In this document: positions 38,201 to 50,200 of the stretch, piece after piece
How positions within the stretch are numbered: the stretch's first letter is position 1
Layout: each line of letters opens with the position of its first letter
Position numbers and translations under genes: made by a program
The notes under the pieces: model-generated
Told to the model about the DNA's origin: nothing
Databases searched by the model: none
Seen by the model: the letters and a program-made list of their open reading frames with translations, nothing else
Origin: Theristus sp. LFF4_11
Taxonomy: Eukaryota > Nematoda > Chromadorea > Monhysterida > Xyalidae
Assembly: GCA_030248135.1 (NCBI GenBank)
Contig: JASANC010002157.1
Location: 1 to 64,000, forward strand
Direction: 5' to 3'
DNA length: 64,000 bases

Positions 38201-41200
38201 CCAACCAATCAGCGCTGAGGATTGCTCATGACCAGCCAACCAGCGCTGAGATTTGCTATGACCAACCAATCAGCTAGTTGTATTATTATCGAGATGTACT
38301 GTGTGCTGTTGCGTGCCGTTTCAGGCGGAGACCTGGCGACCACGGCTTGCTGTCCGGGGCGCACGAGCGGCTGCATGCAGGATCGCAGCGAGGGCCAAGG
38401 CGGGCTCTCGCTGCCACGGTGGTACTTCGACCCTCTCACTCGACAGTGCCTTCAATTCCAGTATCGTGGCATGAAAGGCAATCAGGTGCAGTGAACATAT
38501 CGCGCTTTTGGAAATTAGCGGAGTTTGAGAGAGATTTCGGAGCTATTGCAGAACAACTACCTCAGTCGAGAGTCGTGCGAGTCAGAGTGTCCCGTCTGGG
38601 TGAATCCCTGTCCGCAACAGCCACAATCGGCCGCCAGTTCCGGCGACCTTCGCCAGCAGATTCGCCAGTGCTCTGCGGCGGTATCAGGCTCGTGTCCCAC
38701 TGGATTCTGGTGTCACGTTGGTGCGAACGCTGATGCGACCATCTGCTGTCCCAATGGTTCGTGGAAAAGAGACACGCACACATACCACCACGCTGCGAAA
38801 CATAAATCAGCAAAATAATCGCAACGTTTTGTCGATTATCACCCGGTGGTGCAAAAAACTGTTGAAACTGTTTGTTGCTTTATTTTTTTACCCCCTTAGA
38901 TCTTTTGAATTCACAAAATTTTACGCCTTAAATGTGGGAACTCAAACGTTTTTTTTGGTGGGTGTCGTGTCGAGAATCGAGCACAGTGTAAACGTGCAAC
39001 AATTGCAGCCGGCGACGCGTGCGCGCAGACGCGCTCCGTGGGCAGCGGACAATCGCAGTTGCAACGGTGGTACTTCGACGTGTCCAGCAGGAGTTGTCGT
39101 CCGTTCACGTACAGCGGCATGCGCGGCAATCAGAACAACTTTCAGACGAGGGACGCCTGCGAGACCGCTTGTCCCGGTAAAATTATCTTTTATTGATTCT
39201 GTGACGCTGTTCAGTTATGTCCGCAAAATGCTCAACCCTGCAGCTCTGCAGACAATATTGTGTACTCATGTTTGTCAAGTGTGCTCATTGTTGCTCATCA
39301 GTCTTCGTGAATCCGTGTCTCGACGGAGAGCCGTACTCGCCGGGCGGTCAGGCGCAGCAATGTTCGCCGCAGTATCCGTGTCCGCCCGGATACTGGTGCC
39401 ACATCGGTGGCGACGCGGACTCGACTGTCTGCTGTAGATCAGGTGCTTTTTGTGCTGTTGGTTTTGTTGTTGAGCAGAGTTTTGCGAACGGGCAACACCG
39501 TTCCATGTTGCGTACGTCCTAAGGCGGCGTGCAGGAAGCAGCATTCAGTGACGCGCAGCTGCGTGCACCACTGTTTGTGAATGCCGTTTTGCCATACCGT
39601 GAACACCAACAGCAATGAACACACGGGTCTGGAAACAACTCATCAATAAGGAATTTCGCGTTTTTGTGTCCGGTGCACTGGTTGGTTGACACAAAGTGAC
39701 TGCGTATACTGTAGCCAATCAGCGATGACTTGCTGAAATGGCCAACAATTGTACTGTGTCTGCAAAATGCATTCATGAACGCTGTCTCAGCGGGCGACGC
39801 GTGTCAGCAGCCGATGGCGTCTGGTGACGGTGAGCGCTCGCTGTCGCGGTTCTACTTTGACCCGCTCGCGCAACAATGCCGCCCGTTCACGTACCGCGGC
39901 TACAAGGGCACACAGAACAACTTCCTCACTGAGAACGACTGCGTGCTGACGTGCAATCGTAAGCGAAGTCGAAATCTGCTCGTTGAGTGATTGGTATCGG
40001 GTTGCAGAAACTTGAGCAAAGTGTTGAGCAATTGGTTTTTTTTGCAATCAAGATCTACACACAAATAGTGTCGAGTAAGTATTGAATTGTTGAGCGAATT
40101 TGTGGCGGACTTTTTGTTGAGTTCATTTTTGTCCGTTTTGAATGCATTACTGAACAGGCGTGCGGAGCCGTTGAGTTCGGTAACCGAAGTTGGGGGAAGG
40201 TTTCTCCTCGATCAATTGCACTTTCGTGAAGAAACCGGTGTTGCCGATGTTTCGAAATTTTTTCACTGTTCGACCGCAGCATTCACGAATCCGTGCACCA
40301 GCGGCGACGCAGCGGTCGACGCCAGTGGCAGCCCGTTGATCTGCGGCTTCGGCGTCAACAATTGCCCGGCCGGCTTCTGGTGTCATCTCGGCGAAGACTC
40401 GGACACCACCGTCTGCTGCCCGGGAGGTTCGCGAGCTTTTCAGTGGTTATTTTTTCATACTTGAGACAGGAACCTCTGAGAAAAAATATTATTTCTGTGT
40501 ATTTTAGGGAGCAAACGACGCTCAAAATCTTTTTTTCTCAGTGATCATAAAGGTTTTTCAAAAAAGTAATGAATTGGTGGAACTCCCCCACAACTAAAGA
40601 TTATGAAGTGTTTCACAAAACAATCAAAAAGTAACCATCTCTTGTACAGATACAGACGGGTAAGCTTAAACGTTTGCTTGAGGCTGATCATGTTGCATTG
40701 TCTGTGTGTACCGCTTCCACATGCGCTGCTTTCGTGCCGTGACTTTTTTTGTCCGCTTTGGGAAAGTCTGCGCTTATGTTTTCTTCATGCAAGATGGCCA
40801 GAAGAAAATGTCAGATTTTTTCCATCGGTGGACGATTCCAAAGTGTGCTTTTGAGTGCGTGCTGAAAACGCTGCTTCTCCATTGTAATGCCGTGTTGGAA
40901 CATTTTGCATCGACTTGCCCATAGTGTGAGTGTGTTGTGTGCGTGTAGTGTGGTGAACGTGTGTGTGTATGTGCGTCGGAGAGAGATTTCGTCAATGCAT
41001 TTACTCAGCAAAAATCGGCTGAAAAGTGCATTTTCGAGATAATACCTGCAGTGTACAGTAGTTTATTACAAAAATGCTTTTTGGTGAGTTTAACAAAAAA
41101 ATGCAAAAAAAACAGCGGGCGACCCGTGCGACCAACGAATGATGCCGGGCTCGGGGGACGCGCAGTTGCAACGGTGGTACTACGACGGCATCAGTAAAAC

Positions 41201-44200
41201 CTGCCAAACGTTTAATTATCGTGGTTTGTTCGGCAATCAGAACAACTTCCTGAATGAGATGGCCTGCCAGCAGGAGTGTCCCGGTAAGTCAAAAAAACCA
41301 AAAAAGTAATGTAAATTTTACAATGTCTAAACGCAAATCATCACTTTGTGATATACCGCGGTATACGCTTACCAAACGAAACCGCAAGAACAGTGCTTGC
41401 ATGCACGTTGTAATGTACCGCTTCACAGTTCAGAAAGCATGTTTCATTGCTTCCCACAATCTCTGCAGTGTACACGAATCCCTGCGCCACTGGTGCGCCG
41501 CTGTCGAACGCCGACGGCAAGCCTGTGTTCTGCAACGAGAACAACCGCAACAACTGTGGCGCCGCCGGCTGGTGCCACATTGGCGACCCCAGGACGGTGC
41601 CGACGAGCACTGTCTGCTGTCCGGGACGTAAGTGGCTGGCAGCAGACTGCTGAGCGTCAGTGCTGTTCTGGTCTTTACCTTTGGAGCTGACAAACGATAT
41701 GTTGATTGTATTTTCACAGGCGCCGATCCGTGTTCGCAGCCGATGAAACAGGGCGGCGGCAGCTCCGCACTGCCACGGTGGTATTTCAACTCGATGACCC
41801 GCCAGTGCGTCGCGTTCACGTATCGCGGCTTGTATGGAAACCAGGTAAAAAGTTGTGAAATAGGGGATGAACGAAAATAGAAAAAAATAAAAATGTATGA
41901 GTGTGGTGAACTTTGCGCAACAGAGATATCAGTTCAACTGTTAACTAAATTAAAATTAAAATTTACACGACAACGTCGTTTCTGCAGAACAATTTCCTGA
42001 GCCAAGACGACTGCGCCGCTCAGTGCGACATTCTCGAGAATCCGTGCTTGCAAGGCGAGCCGGCGACCAGTGCTGGAGGTGAATGCAATTGTTTAAAAAT
42101 CAGCCATACTTCTATCGTGAAAATGTTGCGTCTCTGTTCATGCGCATTGATGCCACTTTCATAACAATTTTGCCTTCATAAAACGTCTTTCCTCTACATT
42201 TCAGGTCCACAGTTTTGTTCGCAGGCGAACATGTGCCCGCGAGGCTACTACTGCCACGTTGGTGCTAGTCGCGACACGACTCTCTGTTGTAGAGCACGTT
42301 AGTAATCAATCACACAATGTCTTTGTTCAGGAATGTTTCTGATATGTGACTTTTGCTGATTGGCTACGTTTGAGTTTGACGTAATAATAACAGACCGATA
42401 GCTTTATGTAGCATTTTAAAGTGACCGTGTCCCGTGCTACAGTAGCACTGTCACGTTGGGCGCCACTTTCGGTGTCCATCACCGTGCTGTACTTGAAAAA
42501 AATTGTGACCGCAATTAGCGCGTGTATTAACGCGGCAACAGAACGAAGCTCTCCGGCTGAAGTGACCGGGTGGTTGTGGTTGTGGTTGCCAACCGAGACA
42601 CCGTGCGGTTTCTTGTTGTGTCTTCCAGTTGGCCCGGACGCGTGCGGCCAGCCGATGAACAGCGGCAGCGGACGGGAGTCGCTCGCTCGCTGGTACTACG
42701 ACGCGGCGACGCACAGCTGCCGCCAGTTCACGTACAGCGGCATGCGCGGCAACCAGAACAACTTTCTGTCGCAGTTCGACTGCGAACAAACCTGTCCCGG
42801 TAACACAGCGGTCCGGTTTCGTCCGGCCGTTTTTCATTGCTTTCTTTCCGCTGATGATTCTCAGCGTTCGTAAACTCAAGCAAACAATTCTGTGTAGCAG
42901 CCACTAGTCGGACGACTGGCCTGAAAATGCTAGTAGTGAACGTGAAGAGTGAGCATTGGGTCCCATTTGGTGTTGTTGTTGTTTGGGCCCGTTTGTGCAT
43001 TGTGCCTATACGTATGCAGACGTACGACAGGTATGAACGTGAGTGGGCAATAACACGAGACCTGACGTGACGTGACGTGTCGTGCCGTCATGAACTGAGT
43101 TTCCTGCCATACGTACCTACGTCTGCATACGTCTGGTATAAACGGGCCTATATGTTGCACTACTGCGGCAGAGTACATGACATCAATGTAGCGTCAAACT
43201 GGGCTGATGCACAGAACGCTCTATCTTCCGACCACCGCCGCTCTGACGCCGGCGCAGCGCGGCTCCGCTGTTTTTTAGGCAATCAAACAATCAAATGCAA
43301 CCTTTGATTTGCGGCTGACTCATTCGAGCCACACCAGACTCAGTATATTTGGAATAATCGTTAAATCAGCTAAAACCATTCAAAACCGCCATAACCTGCA
43401 GTCTACGAGAACGTGTGCGCAAGTGGGCAGCCGCTGCTCGCTGGCGACGGACGCCCGCGCGCGTGCACGTTCGACGGCAACGAGTGCGGCTTCGGCTACT
43501 GGTGTCACATTGGCGCCACCGCTGCGACCACGATGTGCTGTCGATCAGGTCAGCCTGCCACTGTGCTACCACCGGTTTCTTCATTTGCCAAACTCATGAA
43601 CGATGAACCGGCTTGCCCATTTTGCAACTGCGGCTTGTCAGAATAAATAAACCTGTCACCCTTTCGCAGAGGCTTCTGCTCTGCGGGAAAAAGAGGCGCG
43701 TTTTTTCGAACATACATTTTACAGTGTATGTTCAAATTTACTTTTTACTTTTTACTTGTATGTACATATATGTACGAACATACACTGTATATTTTACTTG
43801 TATCGCGTTGGCACGAACAAAAATGAAGACTATCTAGCCACCGTATCTGTTGACGGTATCTGCGGGACAGGCTGGGATGAACTGGGATGGACAGATTATG
43901 AAAAATTTGAAAACAATTTGAACACAAAACATAATAATGCTTTATCCATTATCGCCATTATGCTTTGCGTGATATATCGCTTCTGCTGTCAAACTGCTGC
44001 GGCGCAAAACTGTATATATCAGCTTGCCCAACGTTGCTTTCTCGCTCGTTTGTGATATCCAGCACTATTTCGACGCAGCCTCCGGCAGCAGTGACGACCG
44101 CTGCAGCTTGAAGGTGGTCCGCGGTCGCGGCACGGACAGCCTGCCTCGATGGTACGCCGACCTTGAAGGCTTCCAGTGTCGCCCGTTCACGTACCGCGGC

Positions 44201-47200
44201 GCTAAGGGCAACGCGAACAACTTCGCGACGCAGGAGCAGTGCTTGAACAGCTGCCCAAGTATGACCTACTTTTTCAAACGTGTCCCACTGAAGTGACATC
44301 ATGTGCCGCCAAACATGCGCTTGTCGTTCACAGCAAACCAGACTTTCCGTTTAGCCGATTTCTTCTCGTAAACAAATGGTGAATGACGAATCAGTCACGC
44401 CAAACAGACATTTTAGTGCCTGCACTTTGACAAACGGGCGTTTTTAAAGCTGATGACGTCATTTTAGTCCGGACACGTTTGAATAAATCCACAATATGTG
44501 CGCTTGGTCGTCGCGCGTCTCTGTCGCTCTCTTAGTGCTCCTGTTTGGAGTTTATTTTCGAATCAAAAAATCCTTCTCTTGCATTATTTCGATTCGAAAA
44601 GCCGCAATCAAACGAAAAAAAAAATTTTAATGCATTTTTTCTGTGCGCAACAGCTGAGGCTATAAATCGCAGTGTTGTTGTTTTTGCTTTCACCAAATCT
44701 GTACGCTTCAAAACAGTGCTTACGGTGGAATGAACGTCTACGATGCTGATGAATTGCTGAGTTTTTTTTTCAACGGCGACGTTCGCAAACTTTGAATTTT
44801 GATCTTGATTTGAAAACGGAGATACAATTGTACGTGTTTCTAACGGGGCATTCATGAAACAATATTTAGTGACCGCGTAGCTATGTTTTAAGCCAGCTAC
44901 AGTCACTAAATAATACTTCATGAATGCCGTTTAATGCTTTGCGTCGCTTTCTTTCGCCGCAGTGGACACCGGGCCGTGCGCGTCGGGGCCGGTGCAAGTG
45001 CCGCAGTTCTGTTCGCCAACCGCGCAACGCTGCCCGAACGGCACCCACTGTCACTACGGTGCTTCGCCGGAGGACATGATCTGCTGTCCGGCAGGTATAG
45101 CCTTGTTTTCTCGAACGCATCAAACCGAAATGACGTGTCCTGCTTTTCCAAAATGGCTGATGTTGTACACCTGTCATGCGCAGAGACGCCAGAATTTCAG
45201 TTAGTGTTACGTTCTCCCCTGCATGTAAGTGTACACGTGACTGGATCGTTCGCGTTGCTGTGCGTGTGCGTGCATGACCAATGCAGGTGTTCCAGTACAT
45301 GCAGCACGTCATTTCGGTCCGATACGTTCCAATAAATAGGTGTGCCGTCAGTGCATTGTGAAGAAACGTTGCTTTCAGGGTAACTTGAATGGAATTGTTT
45401 TTGCGAAAGAGATAAGGCGTCAACAGGTAAACAACGTGGTCGTGGAAAACGATATTGTGCTTTTTCGTTATATTGGCGTTTTCGCTTTTCGCCGCATAAA
45501 ATGCGCTTCATACTGCTGCGCTGGTCTGCTTGTCAAGCGTTTCTTGCGTCGCCTCCGCTTGTTGCTCATTGCTGCCGTTGTGTTCGTTTTTTGCAGTGCC
45601 GTTTTTCTCCCCCATTCCCAGTGACAAAATTTCGCATTAAGAGGCTAACGGACGTTGTTGGATTTTTTTAGGGCTTTAAAACAGTTATCGTGATTCATTC
45701 GAACGCGTGCCACGCCAAAGTGACGTAATTTGCGTCAGAAAAAGTACAAGAGCGTCAACGGAGTATTCGTTTGTGCTTAACCTCTTTCACTTTGAAATTT
45801 TCTCACTTGAAGTGAATCAGCCAAACTGAACGTCCGCAAGCGGTTGTTATGACGTCATTGCGATAATAATGACGTCACGTTCCAACAAAGAGGCTGTTTG
45901 CGTATGTGTTTGTACTTCAGCCGGCGACGCCTGTCAACAACCGTTGCGGCGCGGCGAAGGCGACGCGTCCTTGGCGCGTTTCTACTACGACACGACCAGC
46001 CGAACGTGTCAACAGTTCGCGTATCGCGGCCGCAAGGGCAACCAGAACAACTTCATGACACTCGAGGAGTGCGAGACCGTTTGCGACGTGTATCCGAATC
46101 CGTGCAATCAAGGTGCGCTGCCGTGTGTCCTTCTTACTTTTCATCACAACTCAGCTGGATGTAGGAATGGAGAGAATTCGATTAGTCGTCTGTCGCGAAA
46201 CGTGACGTGATGTTACGAGAAATGACGTGTAATAGATGTGACTTGACGCGACGTGAAGTCATGTAGACGTGCCTTGACGTGACGCGATATTGCGTGGCAT
46301 GAAGTGACGTGTGCGTTGCAGGACGTGACGAGACATAACGTGACGTGATATGAATGGCTTTTCAAAAAGACCCTTCACATTGCTAAATCAGTCGACAAGA
46401 CATGCTTGAACATGATAGCCATTAAGATTCGTACACGAGAGCACCAAATGGTCGTTTTGGTTTGATATATCAGATAAAAATCAGCTCGGTTGAATTCACG
46501 CGTCCATGCAGGTGAGCCGTACCGCGGCAGTGACGGGGTGCCCCAACGGTGCAACGCGTTTGCGTCCGAGTCAACATGCACCACCGGCTACTGGTGCCAC
46601 GTCGGCGCTGACCTGCCAAACACCGTCTGCTGTCCTGGAAGTCGGTTTTTGCATGTTTGCAACCGAACCGGTAAATAAAAGATCGCTTTTATGGTCAAAC
46701 AGTCTACAAAAGTCACACTTTCTGCACCAAAACTTTCTAACGATTCCAAGTGCATGAAAGTCTAAGAACACAAGGACCGTGAGATTAGAGGTTTTTTGAC
46801 TCGTCTACAGTATTTCCCAAATCATGTGCACTGTACCAGCCCTCCAAAACGCCAACACCACGGTGGTGTTTGACAACTGGCCAGATGAAAGCATTACAAT
46901 CGTGCAGACCCAGCACAAGCGTGCCAGCTGGCGTTGTCGCGGGGCACTGGCGAGGCGGCCTTGAACCGGTGGTACTTCAACGCGGCCTCGCGACGCTGCG
47001 AACAGTTCGTCTATGCGGGCGCAAAAGGCAATCAGAACAACTTCGTCAGCTTGGTCAGTCAGACAAAGCGAAAGAGCGTGAAATATTGTTGATTGTGGAG
47101 TTTTAGACTTGGTCACACACTGAGTGATATCGATGAGACTGTCTGTAACGTATAAAGTTGCATTTTTGTCAAAAAATTGAAATTCACCGAACTATAGTTG

Positions 47201-50200
47201 ATTCAGTCAAATCGGGCTGCGTCCTAAAGTCGAAATCACCGCACCAGATTCGCAAACTGCAAACGATCCGCGCTATAAAGAGTCATTAAAAACATCTACT
47301 GTCGTTTTTTCTCAGAACGCCAAATTGTTTTTTTGGTGTACTCGGAGGTTTTGGCGTAAGAGAGCAAAAATCCATGAGAACAACAATGAGAGAAAAAGCG
47401 TTTTGGTTTCTGGAAACTCCCAGGAGGCATGTCGACGGTCGTGCCGTGAACTGGACAACCCTTGCATCGGGCAGCCCGCGATCACGCCCAGCGGGCAAGT
47501 GGTGTTCTGCAGTCGTACGAACACCGAAAACTGTCCCGTCAACTTCTGGTGTCACATTGGCGCCACCGCCGAGTCGACGCTCTGCTGTCCTGGCGGTTTG
47601 CGCTAGTTTTTTTCGTTTTTTTTTCAATTTTTACTGAGACAGAAAGAATTGACAAAGCGGAAAGTGTTTGACATTTTGTTGAGCGTTATGTTTGGTTCAT
47701 TATTTGACTGAATTTGACTGAAAAAGCTTTTTTTCTGTCCAGCGACCAACCCTTGCAGCGTGCCACTAGCGCCTGGCACCGGCAATGGCGATCTAACCAG
47801 ATGGTATGGAACCTTTTTGGCAGGTTTTCTTCTGCTTTTAAAAATCGCAACTAAAAGTTTGCCTCATTTGCGTTCCACAGTTTCTTTGAACCTTCAAACG
47901 ATCGCTTTTTGCGGTTTATTGCCAGGAGTGGTACAGTAGACGCATACAGACGCAGTGCGCCGGAACACCACCGGTCCCAAAAGCAATTATTCAAAAAAGT
48001 TTCTCTTTAAGTAAAACGTCATTGTCCTCGACTGATTGGTTATGTCGACATTTCTACTTTCTACCAATGATCGCGTACACACTCCTGATCTCAACAAATC
48101 CGAGTTGTCCCACAAAGTTTTCTTTTGTCCAAGGTACTACAATGCAGACAACAAACTGTGCACTCGGTTCACGTACAATGGCATGCGCGGCAACCAGAAT
48201 AACTTCGTCACCAGGGCTGATTGCGAACAGACTTGTCCAGGTTGGTGGAGACCAAAACCAGTGGGAAAAGCAACGAGAGCGAGCGAGCGAACGTTGTTCA
48301 CAAACGCACCGTTTCACTTTTTTCACATCGTTGTCTGAACACCGCCGTGTTTCCCATTTGCGTTCACTACTCCGACCGATTATGACGTGTGTGCCAGTGT
48401 GTTTGCTTGCTGAAAATGCACGGTGTTCAGACAATGACTTTATCAATTGGAACGAACATGACTGGTGTGTGAATCTGATTCTGCACAAACTTGCTAGGTT
48501 ATCGAACTTTGGGGAAATGCGACAGTTTGCAAAAAAGAACAAGGAACACAGTCTGAAGTTGATAGAAAGCACAGTACTAATTTATAACAACAACACTGCG
48601 TTGCCGTGTGCCTCTTTTTGCTTTTTGCCTTCCTTTTGTATTTTTACTGTCAAAACACGCTCACTTGGTCAATTCAGATATGTAGATGACCGCTTAACAG
48701 CGGATCAAAAAAAGCCTGTAAAAAATGTGCTGCTTACTAAACTAACCTCGAGACGTACTTCACGAATTGCTATAGCTTCTGAACCTGAGTCATCATTCTT
48801 TGCATTGACATTAGCTTGCGTCCGGTTTTTTTTCTTCTTCTGTGCTTCGTCGTTTATAAACCAAAATTCATTATGTTGGCCCCGATCACATAATATTCAT
48901 TACAAAATCGTTTTAATATATTTTCTTTGGCTTATTTGCTGTTTTTGACTTTGCAAAGCTTACACAAGCGTTCGCAAAACAACAACAGCACACCGGATTA
49001 TGCTGCTTGCTTATCCATGCGCTGCGCGTTTTCCAGTCTGGCAGAGTCCGTGCGTCGGCGACGTTCAGACGGACGATGACGGACGGCCGCGCGCATGCTC
49101 GCCGCTGGTGCCCCACTCGTGCGCGTTCGGATTCTTCTGTTTGGTCGGCGACCAGAAAGCGGCCGATTCGAGTTACTGCTGCGAGATCATGTCCCGTGAG
49201 TTCCATTGTCATCGTTAGCGCCGTCTTTTGGCGGCCTCATTTTGGTGACTCTTTGTGTCGGTTGTCAAAATGAAATGTTACGCCCCATTTCACGCATCAT
49301 ATGTGTCGCGCCCATGTTTACTGAGTCCGCATTTTTGTACGATATGCTGATTGGCTGTCGTCATTGAGCCACCATTTGAGTTTTACGTTTCCATAGTGTT
49401 TGCTTGTGTTGTTGATCAAACACGAGTGTATTTTTGTGCGTTGATTAAGCTGATCAGCATTAGAAGCAACATTGGCGCAACTGTTCTTTGTTGATTTTAC
49501 GGTGAGTGAACGGTACTACTGAAAAGAGAGAGTTTTCCACTTCCACGAACTTCTGCCACTCTAAAAGCTCACCATTTAGTGATTCGTTGAATGGTGACCG
49601 AGCTGCGTTATCTGAGATTTTCTTGTTGCTCCTTCGCAGCGAAACGCTGCAATGCGCCGCTGGCCGAAGGCGAAGGTCGGGTCTCCTTGCGACGGTGGTT
49701 CTTCAGTGCGACCAGCGATCAGTGTCGTTCGTTCACTTACCGTGGCGCAAAGGGCAACGAGAACAACTTTCTCTCGCTGGAGGAGTGCGAGGACGTTTGT
49801 GTACCGGGTTGGTTGCGACGACTGATTGTTCTGTTCTGATGATTGTTCACACGCAGCTGAGTGGCTGTATTTGAATTGTCACATGACCATCAGCAATGCC
49901 GACGTGAAGAAAGCCGCTGACGAATTTTTTAAACAAGTTGAACTAACTGCATACAGCCATGTGTAGCAGTTAGAGCATTAGAAGGTTTAACAAAAACACG
50001 ATTTCGTTTTTGTCAAAATGGTCGCACAGATCAAAACCCGTGCGCCGCCGGTGTTGAGCCGTTCAAACGGCACGGCCGCAGTCTGCTGTGTCGCGCTGAC
50101 CTGCCACTGTGCCCCACCAACCACCACTGTCACGTCGGCGGCCACCAGCGCACCACCGTCTGCTGTCCGAAATCAGGTGGCGCAAAACAAATCCGCAGTT

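Noticed and set aside
38104..38280. CRISPR-like array
   Set aside because: Direct 31-bp units with no unique spacers, in an intron of a eukaryotic gene.
48022..48948. Longest uninterrupted open frame of the window (308 codons, plus strand)
   Set aside because: It crosses Kunitz exon 48134-48240 in a different frame and then reads intron sequence. The Kunitz frame there has clear domain motifs and correct splice phases.
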